Notes under the pieces: model-generated | The model's input: the letters and a program-made list of their open reading frames with translations, nothing else | Database searches by the model: none | Told to the model about the DNA's origin: nothing | Assembly: GCA_025454095.1 (NCBI GenBank) | Contig: JALOPC010000126.1 | Span: forward strand, 1-6,066 | Source: Syntrophales bacterium | GTDB lineage: Bacteria; Desulfobacterota; Syntrophia; Syntrophales; UBA2192 | Reading direction: 5' to 3' | Length of the DNA: 6,066 bases | Program-made: the position numbers and the translations under genes | Part shown: one piece after another, positions 1-5,536 of the stretch | Layout: every line of letters starts with the position of its first letter | Position numbering within the stretch: position 1 is the first letter of the stretch

Positions 1-2
1 TC

Positions 3-1073
3 GAGAAGGAGATGTACACCTTCGTCGACCGCGGGGACGAATCCCTGACGATGCGCCCCGAGGCGACGGCCTCGGTCATGCGGGCCTACCTCGAGCACAA
101 CCTGTACGCGTCGGAGAGCCTGGTGAAGCTCTACACCATCGGGCCCATGTTCCGCCGCGAGCGGCCGCAGAAGGGCCGTTTCCGCCAGTTCAACCAGCTC
201 AACGCGGAACTGCTCGGCTCCAAGGACCCGCGCGTGGACGCCGAGGTCATCCTGATGCTCGTCACCTTTCTGCGGAGCGTCGGCGTCACGGACGCCCGCC
301 TCGAGATCAACTCCCTCGGCTGCCCTGCCTGCCGGCCGGCCTTCCGCGAGGTGATCCACGCTTACCTGGCGGAAAGGCAGGATGGTCTCTGCGAGGACTG
401 CCAGCGGCGCCTGTCGACCAATCCCCTTCGGGTCTTCGACTGCAAGGTGGACGGGTGCAAGGCTATCGTGGCCACGGCCCCCCTGCTGATCGAATTTCTT
501 TGCGGGGAGTGCCGGGAGCATTTCGAATCGGTCCAGTCGGGGCTTCGCCGCTTCGACACACCCAACCCCAGGATGGTCCGCGGCCTGGACTACTACACGA
601 AAACGGCCTTCGAGGTCACCACGGGCGCTCTGGGCGCGCAGAACGCCGTCGCGGGCGGCGGCCGCTATGACCGCCTCGTGGAGGACCTGGGCGGCCCCGA
701 AAGCCCCGGGATCGGGTTTGCCGTGGGCCTCGAGAGGCTCGTCGCCGTGGCCCCCATCCCCGACGAGCAGGTCATCCCGAGGCCCGATCTCTTCATCGCC
801 GCCCTCGGGAAAGAGGCGCAGGATTTCGCCTTTGTCCTCTGCAACCGCATGCGGATGCGAGGCGTCCTCGTCGAAACGGACTATGGGGCACGAAGCCTCA
901 AGAGCCAGATGAAGCGCTCCGACAAGCTCAAGTGCCGCTACACCCTCATCCTGGGCGAGCGGGAGCTCCAGGAAAAGAACGCCCTGTTGCGGGACATGAA
1001 GGACAGTTCCCAACAGCCCGTCGGGCTCGACGATGCCGAGAACGCTCTATTGAAACTATTGGGGAGGAACTAG
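3..1073 (+). CDS. hisS: Histidyl-tRNA synthetase, 5'-truncated by the window edge
   Basis: Class II aminoacyl-tRNA synthetase that charges tRNA-His in the cytoplasm. The reading frame is open from base 3 (Glu-Lys-Glu before the Met at 12). Bacterial HisRS proteins have this EKEMYTF segment about 65 residues from their N-terminus, so the Met at 12 is internal and the true start lies upstream of the window. Visible family marks: motif 2 (MFRRERPQKGRFRQFNQ, 147-197), the histidine-binding HisA motif RGLDYYTKTAFEV (579-617), and motif 3 (GGRYDRLV followed by GIGFAVGLERLV, 657-744). A C-terminal anticodon-binding domain occupies roughly 780-1070. Between motif 2 and HisA lies a cysteine-rich insertion with four Cys pairs (codons at 321/330, 390/399, 441/456, 501/510). 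The gene ends with TAG four bases before aspS, so the two are almost certainly co-transcribed. Identification is very secure; only the start is missing. Confidence 0.97.
   Translation, partial: EKEMYTFVDRGDESLTMRPEATASVMRAYLEHNLYASESLVKLYTIGPMFRRERPQKGRFRQFNQLNAELLGSKDPRVDAEVILMLVTFLRSVGVTDARLEINSLGCPACRPAFREVIHAYLAERQDGLCEDCQRRLSTNPLRVFDCKVDGCKAIVATAPLLIEFLCGECREHFESVQSGLRRFDTPNPRMVRGLDYYTKTAFEVTTGALGAQNAVAGGGRYDRLVEDLGGPESPGIGFAVGLERLVAVAPIPDEQVIPRPDLFIAALGKEAQDFAFVLCNRMRMRGVLVETDYGARSLKSQMKRSDKLKCRYTLILGERELQEKNALLRDMKDSSQQPVGLDDAENALLKLLGRN
1061..1068 (+). promoter_or_regulatory. Shine-Dalgarno of aspS that decides a TTG start
   Basis: GGGGAGGA lies inside the last codons of hisS, 8 bases before a TTG at 1077. 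There is no ATG in frame until codon 29, which would cut into the N-terminal OB-fold, so TTG is the sensible start. The overlap of this site with hisS coding sequence suggests translational coupling between the two synthetases. Confidence 0.85.
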
Positions 1074-1076
1074 ACC

Positions 1077-2855
1077 TTGTCCGACTTTATTTCGAAAATA
1101 AAAAGAACCCACTACTGCGGCCACCTGAAGGCCGTCGATGCGGGAAAAGAAGTGGTCCTGATGGGATGGGTGCACCGCCGCCGCGACCACGGCGGGGTCA
1201 TCTTCGTCGACCTGCGAGACCGGGAAGGAATCGTGCAGGTCGTTTTCAACCCCGAGGTGCATGCCGAATCGCACCAGGAAGCCCACCGGATCCGCAGCGA
1301 GTTCGTCCTCGCCCTGAAGGGAACGGTGCGCAAGCGCCCCGAAGGGATGGAAAACCCGGATCTCTCGACAGGCGACGTCGAGGTGATGGCAAACACCCTC
1401 GAGATCTTGAGCGAGGCGAAAACGCCCCCCTTCGTGCTCGACGCGGAGACGGACATCTCCGAGAACATTCGGCTCAAGTACCGCTACCTCGACCTGCGCA
1501 GGCCCGAGCTGCAGCGAAACATCATCCTGCGAAGCCGCGTGGCCGCGGCAACGCGGGAGTACTTCACCTCCAAGGGGTTCCTCGAGGTGGAGACGCCCAT
1601 GCTCGCGAAGAGCACACCCGAGGGGGCCCGGGACTACCTCGTGCCCAGCCGCGTGAACCTGGGCACATTCTACGCCCTGCCCCAGTCCCCGCAGACCTTC
1701 AAGCAGCTGCTCATGATTTCGGGCTTCGACCGCTATTTCCAGATCGCCCGGTGCTTCCGCGACGAGGACCTCCGGGCGGACCGGCAGCCCGAGTTCACAC
1801 AGATCGACGTGGAGATGTCCTTTATCGACGAGGAAGACATCATCTCGACGATGGAAGGTCTCATGGCCCACATCTTCAAGGCGGGCACGGGCCGGGATCT
1901 CCAGATCCCCTTCCCGCGGATCACCTACCGGGACGCCATGGAGCGCTACGGTCGGGACAACCCCGACACCCGGTTTGCCATGGAGCTGCGCGACGTGACG
2001 GAGATCGTGAAGGACTGCGGCTTCAAGGTGTTCAACGAAGTGGCCGCAAGCGGCGGGATCGTCAAAGCCGTCCGGATCGAGGACGAGCGCCGTCTCTCCC
2101 GCAAGGACATCGACGGGCTGACGAACTTCGTCTCCGACTATGGCGCCAAGGGTCTCGCCTGGGCCCGCGTGAATGCCGACGGGTGGACCTCGCCCATCGT
2201 GAAGTTTCTCAAGGCCGAGGAGGTCGGGGCTCTCACCAAGGCCATGGAGGCCCGCGAGGGGGACCTGATCGTCTTCGTCGCCGACAATCCCGGCATCGTC
2301 AACGATGCCCTTGCCAACCTGAGAATCCACGTGGCCCGCAAGCTCGACCTCATCAAGCCCGATCAGCTCGCCTTCACGTGGGTCGTCGAGTTCCCGCTGC
2401 TGGAGTACAGCGACTCGGAGAAGCGGTTCGTGGCCAAGCACCACCCCTTCACGTCGCCCGTGCCGGAGGATCTGCCGCTCCTGGACTCGGACCCCGGAAA
2501 GGCGCGGGCCCGGGCCTACGACCTCGTCCTGAACGGCACCGAGATCGGCGGCGGCAGCATCCGGATCCACCGCACCGACGTCCAGCAGAAGCTGTTCCAG
2601 ACCCTGGGCCTCACCCCCGAGGACACGCGGCTCAAGTTCGGGTTCCTCCTCGACGCGCTCGAGTTCGGCACGCCGCCGCACGGCGGTATCGCCTTCGGCT
2701 TCGACCGGCTGATCATGATCATGACCGGGGCCCCGTCGATCCGCGACGTCATCGCCTTCCCCAAGACGCAGAAGGCAACCGACGCCATGACCGACGCACC
2801 GTCGAAGGTGAGCATCGAGCAGCTCATGGAGCTTTCGCTGAAGATCGTGCAGTGA
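1077..2855 (+). CDS. aspS: Aspartyl-tRNA synthetase, probably non-discriminating (Asp/Asn)
   Basis: Bacterial-type class II AspRS of 592 residues, the usual length. Domains in order: N-terminal OB-fold anticodon-binding domain (about residues 1-110, with [20 protein letters not shown]); catalytic core with [25 protein letters not shown] and FYALPQSPQ; motif 2 [19 protein letters not shown] from residue 226; the bacterial GAD insertion (about 300-420); and motif 3 [15 protein letters not shown] with Arg544. His38 follows RRRD and Gly90 follows KRPE. These two positions, 52 residues apart, correspond to the His/Gly pair reported as marking non-discriminating AspRS, where discriminating enzymes such as E. 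coli have Leu and another residue. This implies Asp-tRNA-Asn is made and then amidated by GatCAB, which is inference because no gat genes are in view. The start is TTG, chosen from the Shine-Dalgarno at 1061-1068; the gap to hisS is 3 bases. Confidence 0.97.
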   Translation: MSDFISKIKRTHYCGHLKAVDAGKEVVLMGWVHRRRDHGGVIFVDLRDREGIVQVVFNPEVHAESHQEAHRIRSEFVLALKGTVRKRPEGMENPDLSTGDVEVMANTLEILSEAKTPPFVLDAETDISENIRLKYRYLDLRRPELQRNIILRSRVAAATREYFTSKGFLEVETPMLAKSTPEGARDYLVPSRVNLGTFYALPQSPQTFKQLLMISGFDRYFQIARCFRDEDLRADRQPEFTQIDVEMSFIDEEDIISTMEGLMAHIFKAGTGRDLQIPFPRITYRDAMERYGRDNPDTRFAMELRDVTEIVKDCGFKVFNEVAASGGIVKAVRIEDERRLSRKDIDGLTNFVSDYGAKGLAWARVNADGWTSPIVKFLKAEEVGALTKAMEAREGDLIVFVADNPGIVNDALANLRIHVARKLDLIKPDQLAFTWVVEFPLLEYSDSEKRFVAKHHPFTSPVPEDLPLLDSDPGKARARAYDLVLNGTEIGGGSIRIHRTDVQQKLFQTLGLTPEDTRLKFGFLLDALEFGTPPHGGIAFGFDRLIMIMTGAPSIRDVIAFPKTQKATDAMTDAPSKVSIEQLMELSLKIVQ

Positions 2856-2857
2856 GC

Positions 2858-2874
2858 AGCGGGGGACCGTTTTT
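2858..2874 (+). terminator. Weak intrinsic terminator candidate after aspS
   Basis: Immediately after the aspS stop, AGCGG and CCGTT can pair around a GGGA tetraloop (one G-T pair), followed by a run of T up to 2874. The stem has only 3 strong pairs plus 2 weak ones, so termination would be partial at best. It may let some transcription from hisS-aspS continue into the leader region downstream. Confidence 0.3.
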
Positions 2875-2879
2875 ACCTA

Positions 2880-2908
2880 TTGACAAAGCCGGGGCAATTC
2901 TTTATTGC
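2880..2908 (+). promoter_or_regulatory. Sigma-70 type promoter candidate upstream of the leader
   Basis: A perfect -35 box TTGACA (2880-2885) is followed after 17 bases by TATTGC (2903-2908), which matches the -10 consensus at 3 of 6 positions; TTTATT two bases earlier fits better but gives 15-base spacing. Transcription would begin near 2915. The -35 is strong and the -10 is weak, so the promoter may need help or be modest. It sits between aspS and the citrate-synthase-like gene, and I see no other promoter before 3185. Confidence 0.45.
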
Positions 2909-2928
2909 AGGTACACGAGGTTGCCATC

Positions 2929-3048
2929 ATGAACAACGGGATCATCGACCGCCGTATCGAAACCAGGCCGGGCTCGGAGCGCCCGACGGCGGCAGAACCG
3001 CGGCCTATGAACGAACCGACGCGGCATGGTCCCTCCATGACAGGTTGA
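2929..3048 (+). CDS. Small ORF of 39 codons, possible leader peptide
   Basis: The ATG at 2929 is preceded by GAGG (2917-2920) with an 8-base gap, and the frame runs to TGA at 3046-3048. The predicted peptide begins MNNGIIDRRIET and ends HGPSMTG; it is rich in Arg and Pro and has no hydrophobic segment or recognisable domain. Third codon positions are mostly G or C, like the neighbouring genes, which weakly supports translation but is also expected in GC-rich DNA. It lies wholly within the leader between the promoter at 2880 and the terminator at 3075. Its last codons overlap the putative antiterminator segment, so ribosome movement could affect the RNA switch. There is no run of one amino acid's codons as in classical amino-acid leader peptides. 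It may equally be a chance ORF. Confidence 0.3.
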   Translation: MNNGIIDRRIETRPGSERPTAAEPRPMNEPTRHGPSMTG

Positions 3049-3074
3049 ATCCACGATTCAGACGGAAGAGACAC

Positions 3075-3108
3075 GGGAGGGAACACCAGAGCGTTCCCTC
3101 CCTTTTTT
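3075..3108 (+). terminator. Strong intrinsic terminator
   Basis: A perfect 10-bp stem, GGGAGGGAAC (3075-3084) with GTTCCCTCCC (3093-3102), encloses an 8-base loop and is followed directly by TTTTTT (3103-3108). It stands 220 bases after aspS and 76 bases before the next start codon. It could end the hisS-aspS transcript, end a small RNA, or be the conditional terminator of a leader for the downstream gene. Bases 3109-3184 hold only that gene's Shine-Dalgarno, with no evident promoter. Confidence 0.92.
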
Positions 3109-3184
3109 ATTCCGCGGTACCGGTCGGCGCCCAGTCGGCCGGCCGTTTCATGATCCATCCAACGCAGGTGCAGGGAGAAGCGAC

Positions 3185-5074
3185 ATGGCCAAGTGGAACA
3201 AGGAAAAGAAGGTCCTCGATCACGAGCACACGAAGTTCTGGAGCTATGAGGTCAAGGACGTCGAACAGCCAAACCTTCAGAAGGACGTATTCCCCTATGA
3301 TGAAGTCTGCCGTATCGTCTTCGACCACAAGCTCGTCATGATGAGCCCGGCCGAGGAGATCTTCATCACCGACACGACCTTCCGCGACGGCCAGCAGGCG
3401 CGCCCGCCCTACACGGTCAAGCAGATCGCCGATCTCTACAAGATGATGAGCCGCCTGGGCGGCGAGAAGGGCGTCATCCGCCAGACGGAGTTCTTCCTCT
3501 ACAGCCAGCGCGACCGCGAGGCCCTCGAGGCCTGCCGAAGCATGAACCTGAGGTACCCCGAGATCACCGGCTGGATCCGCGCCGTGAAGGAGGACGTGCC
3601 CCTGGTCAAGCAGATGGGTCTCAAGGAGACGGGCATCCTCACGTCCGTGTCGGACTACCATGTCTTCCTCAAACTCGGCGTGACGCGCAAGCAGGCCATG
3701 GAGATGTACCTCGACGTGGTTCGCTCCATCCTCGAGGCGGGAATCGTCGCCCGCTGCCACTTCGAAGACCTGACGCGGGCGGACATCTACGGCTTCGTCA
3801 TCCCCTTCGCCATCGAGCTGATGAAACTGCGCGAGCAGAGCGGCATCGACGTCAAGATCCGCCTCTGCGACACCATGGGCTACGGGATCACCTACCCCGG
3901 GGCGGCCCTGCCGCGCAGCGTGGACAAGATCGTCAGGGCCTTCATCGAGGACGCGGGGGTCCCCGGACACCTGCTCGAGTGGCATGGCCACAACGACTTC
4001 CACAAGGCCCTGATCAATGCCACCACGGCCTGGCTCTACGGATGCAGCGGCGCCAACGGCACCCTGATGGGCATCGGCGAGCGCACGGGAAACCCTCCCG
4101 TCGAGGGCCTCATCTTCGAGTACATCCAGCTCCACGGTGAAAACCACGGGATCGACACCACGGTCATCACGGAGATTGCCGACTACGTCCGGCGGGAAAT
4201 GAAGTTCAAGATCGCGCCGAACTACCCCTTTGTCGGTTCCGAGTTCAACGTCACACGCGCCGGCGTGCACCTCGACGGCCTGGTGAAGAACGAGGAGATC
4301 TACAACATCTTCGACACGGCGAAAATCCTGAAGCGCCCCATCATGCTCGAGATCACCGACAAATCGGGCAAGGCCGGGATCGTCCACTGGATCAACTCCC
4401 GCCTCGACCTGAGCAACGGCGAAATCATCGACAAGCGCCACCCGGGCATCTCGGCGATCCACAAGTGGGTGATGAAGCAGTACGAGGGGGGCCGCATGAC
4501 GAGTATTTCCAACGACGAGATGGAAAAGGTGGTCCGAAAGTTCCTCCCCGAGCTCTTCATGTCCGACCTCGAGAAGATCAAGTACCGAGCGGCCCAGGCC
4601 GCCGTAGCGGTCGTGCAGCAGGTGATCGAGCATCCCGTGATGAAGGGGATGAACCCGGAGATGCAGGAAACGATCATGCAGCAGTTCATCGACGAGAACC
4701 CGTCGATCCAGTTCGCCTATGTCGTGGACACGCACGGCAAGAAGGTCACCCGGAACATCACCCACATCACGGACCGCTCGAAGTACGAGAATTTCGGTGT
4801 CGGCACGGACTACTCGAACCGGGAGTGGTTCATCCGCCCCATGGAGGCCGGCAAGATCCACGTGACCGACTTCTACATCTCCAAGATGACCGGCGCCCTC
4901 TGCATCACCGTATCGGCGCCCATCGTCGACGAGCACGACGAGATCCGCGGCGTATTCGGCGTCGACATCCGGTTCGAAGAGTGGACCAAGAGCGTGGACT
5001 TGATCTCCGAGGCCACGGAAAGGGCCTTGAAGGCGGAGTACGAGGCGAAGAAGAAATCGGACCACTGGTTTTAA
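3185..5074 (+). CDS. Re-citrate-synthase-like HMGL enzyme with C-terminal Cache sensor domain
   Basis: A 629-residue cytoplasmic protein. Residues about 55-450 are an HMGL/DRE-TIM acyltransferase barrel with the catalytic and metal-binding marks TDTTFRDGQQ (Arg67, Asp68, Gln70), HGHND with metal-ligand His267 and His269, and the GIGERTGN loop (Gly298 to Asn303). Segments such as VIRQTEFFLY, GWIRAVK, KETGILTSVSDYH, RAGVHLDGLVKNEEIYNIFD and HPGISAIHKW (from 419) resemble Re-citrate synthases, known from Clostridium kluyveri and Syntrophus aciditrophicus. These condense acetyl-CoA with oxaloacetate to citrate; homocitrate, citramalate or isopropylmalate synthase activity cannot be excluded. In place of an allosteric LeuA dimer domain, a helix (about 455-485) leads into a Cache/PDC fold (about 490-605): FAYVVDTHGKKV, DYSNREWF (542-549), YISKMTG, then API(578-580)...GVFGVDI (589-595). 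There is no signal peptide or membrane helix, which is unusual for Cache. The start is supported by AGGGAG 7 bases upstream. Confidence 0.85.
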   Translation: MAKWNKEKKVLDHEHTKFWSYEVKDVEQPNLQKDVFPYDEVCRIVFDHKLVMMSPAEEIFITDTTFRDGQQARPPYTVKQIADLYKMMSRLGGEKGVIRQTEFFLYSQRDREALEACRSMNLRYPEITGWIRAVKEDVPLVKQMGLKETGILTSVSDYHVFLKLGVTRKQAMEMYLDVVRSILEAGIVARCHFEDLTRADIYGFVIPFAIELMKLREQSGIDVKIRLCDTMGYGITYPGAALPRSVDKIVRAFIEDAGVPGHLLEWHGHNDFHKALINATTAWLYGCSGANGTLMGIGERTGNPPVEGLIFEYIQLHGENHGIDTTVITEIADYVRREMKFKIAPNYPFVGSEFNVTRAGVHLDGLVKNEEIYNIFDTAKILKRPIMLEITDKSGKAGIVHWINSRLDLSNGEIIDKRHPGISAIHKWVMKQYEGGRMTSISNDEMEKVVRKFLPELFMSDLEKIKYRAAQAAVAVVQQVIEHPVMKGMNPEMQETIMQQFIDENPSIQFAYVVDTHGKKVTRNITHITDRSKYENFGVGTDYSNREWFIRPMEAGKIHVTDFYISKMTGALCITVSAPIVDEHDEIRGVFGVDIRFEEWTKSVDLISEATERALKAEYEAKKKSDHWF

Positions 5075-5134
5075 GCGGGCGCCAGCGCCTTCAGGGGCCA
5101 GAGTTCAATATCCCGGGAAAAGGGTTTATCAAGG

Positions 5135-5170
5135 GAAAGGGCGGCTGAGGATTCGGCTGCCCTTTCTTGT
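5135..5170 (+). terminator. Intrinsic terminator after the citrate-synthase-like gene
   Basis: An 11-bp stem, GAAAGGGCGGC (5135-5145) with GCTGCCCTTTC (5156-5166) and one G-T pair, encloses a 10-base loop and runs into a T-rich tail (TTTCTTGTGTT). It lies 60 bases after the stop codon, as expected for the end of a monocistronic unit. Confidence 0.8.
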
Positions 5171-5190
5171 GTTGCAGCTCATGGATGTAT

Positions 5191-5258
5191 CACAATATTG
5201 ATAGTATACGTATCTGTATATTGTTATGATTTATAATACATTATTGTAGTATTATATA
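5191..5258 (+). repeat. AT-rich island with two tandem inverted repeats
   Basis: About 68 bases of very low G+C sit abruptly in GC-rich DNA. Inverted repeat 1 has 7-base arms ACAATAT (5192-5198) and ATATTGT (5218-5224) around 19 bases that themselves contain GATA...TATC. Inverted repeat 2 has perfect 8-base arms TATAATAC (5232-5239) and GTATTATA (5249-5256) around 9 bases. They lie 95-160 bases upstream of the sigma-54-like promoter, where enhancer-binding activators usually bind. On the minus strand, TATCAATATTGTG (5203-5191) matches the IHF consensus at all but one position. Operator, activator or IHF sites, or a curved AT spacer, are the likely roles. A TATAAT at 5232 has no matching -35 box. 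Confidence 0.5.
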
Positions 5259-5268
5259 GCCTCTCGAG

Positions 5269-5313
5269 CCCCTCCCGCTTACTTCGCTTCTTTCTTTTAT
5301 TCTTTTCTATTCC
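5269..5313 (+). other. Pyrimidine-rich tract
   Basis: 40 of 45 bases on the + strand are C or T, with G nearly absent. It follows the AT-rich island and precedes the sigma-54-like promoter. A C/T-rich, G-poor transcript could serve Rho loading for any read-through past 5170, but no clear function can be assigned. Confidence 0.4.
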
Positions 5314-5350
5314 GACACGTTACATCCTATTTTCCGTTTTATCCGCAACG

Positions 5351-5366
5351 TGGCACGAGCCTTGTT
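5351..5366 (+). promoter_or_regulatory. Sigma-54 (RpoN) promoter candidate for the porin gene
   Basis: TGGCACGAGCCTTGTT matches the RpoN consensus TGGCACG-N4-TTGCW with exact spacing between the GG (-24) and the -12 element. The only departure is T instead of C in the -12 GC, a normally well-conserved base, which lowers confidence. Transcription would start near 5376-5377, giving a 5' UTR of about 160 bases before the porin start at 5537. The inverted repeats at 5192-5256 are well placed for an enhancer-binding protein. Confidence 0.5.
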
Positions 5367-5406
5367 CTAGAGAGATCCCGCAGGCCGACGGTGAGAACGC
5401 CCTCAC

Positions 5407-5440
5407 GCCGCAGGCCCTGCCTCCCGGCAGGGCTTGCGGC
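5407..5440 (+). repeat. Perfect long hairpin in the porin 5' UTR
   Basis: GCCGCAGGCCCTGCC (5407-5421) pairs with GGCAGGGCTTGCGGC (5426-5440) over 15 base pairs with a single G-T pair and a 4-base TCCC loop. No T run follows on either strand, so it is not an intrinsic terminator. It would form about 30 bases into the predicted sigma-54 transcript. Roles could be mRNA stabilisation, a regulatory stem, or a REP-like dispersed palindrome; the sequence alone does not decide. Confidence 0.7.
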
Positions 5441-5520
5441 CCTCCTCCACTCGCGGCGCAAGGATCGGCCGGACAGGAGCCGCCACTCATGCCGCGGCTG
5501 TGTTCCCGATCACAATACCT

Positions 5521-5529
5521 GGAAGGGAG
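5521..5529 (+). promoter_or_regulatory. Shine-Dalgarno deciding the porin start
   Basis: GGAAGGGAG ends 7 bases before the ATG at 5537, whose product begins directly with a signal peptide. An in-frame ATG at 5489 has no such site and would add 16 residues before the signal, so 5537 is the better start. Confidence 0.8.
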
Positions 5530-5536
5530 AACGGAT

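Larger units (their letters stand above)
2915..3108 (+). promoter_or_regulatory. Attenuator-like structured leader (or small RNA) ending in a terminator
   Basis: From the predicted start near 2915 a transcript of about 195 nt would end at the intrinsic terminator 3075-3108, 76 bases before the next gene. Three structures can be drawn by hand. (1) A three-way junction at 2965-3006: AGGCC/GGCCT closes two hairpins, GGGC/GCCC with a 7-nt loop and GCGG/CCGC with a CAGAA loop. (2) A hairpin CATGG/CCATG at 3025-3039 that displays TCCCT in its loop. (3) The terminator. The segment TCCCTCC at 3030-3036 is complementary to GGAGGGA at 3076-3082, the 5' arm of the terminator, so it could act as an antiterminator. 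A small ORF (2929-3048) covers the same segment. The arrangement fits attenuation of the downstream gene; an independent small RNA is the main alternative. I match it to no known riboswitch class. The folds are seen in the sequence, and the regulation is inferred. Confidence 0.4.

Noticed and set aside
1056..2681. 541-codon minus-strand frame opposite aspS
   Set aside because: Antisense shadow of a conserved gene; composition dominated by Val, Leu, Asp, Glu and His as expected from the complementary frame.
932..2932. Long + strand open frame (666 codons) overlapping hisS and aspS
   Set aside because: It is extremely rich in Arg, Pro, Gly and Ala and covers aspS in another frame. It is a typical shadow of high G/C at third positions, with no domain and no ribosome binding site.
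2915..3108. 6S RNA or a known riboswitch class
   Set aside because: The size is right for 6S RNA, but the two ends do not pair into the long closing stem with a central bubble. No conserved core of the TPP, cobalamin, SAM, fluoride or c-di-GMP classes was seen.
2877..3158. 93-codon minus-strand frame across the leader
   Set aside because: It crosses the terminator hairpin, has no family resemblance, and the structural features here are all on the + strand.
2880..3341. 153-codon + strand frame starting at the TTG of the promoter -35 box
   Set aside because: It has no Shine-Dalgarno, runs through the strong terminator and overlaps the start of the next gene out of frame.
3107..5065. 652-codon minus-strand frame opposite the whole citrate-synthase-like gene
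   Set aside because: Remarkably long, but explained by GC-skewed codon use in the sense gene. It has no recognisable domain, and its 3' end reaches the terminator stem at 3102-3108.
4465..5148. 227-codon + strand frame within the Cache region
   Set aside because: Arg/His/Gly/Pro-rich shadow of the 629-residue protein; its stop lies in the terminator loop.
5198..5237. Sigma-70 promoter from TTGATA (5198) and TATAAT (5232)
   Set aside because: The spacer would be 28 bases, far from 16-18; the closer TATATT at 5217 leaves only 13. Both are better explained as part of the AT-rich inverted repeats.
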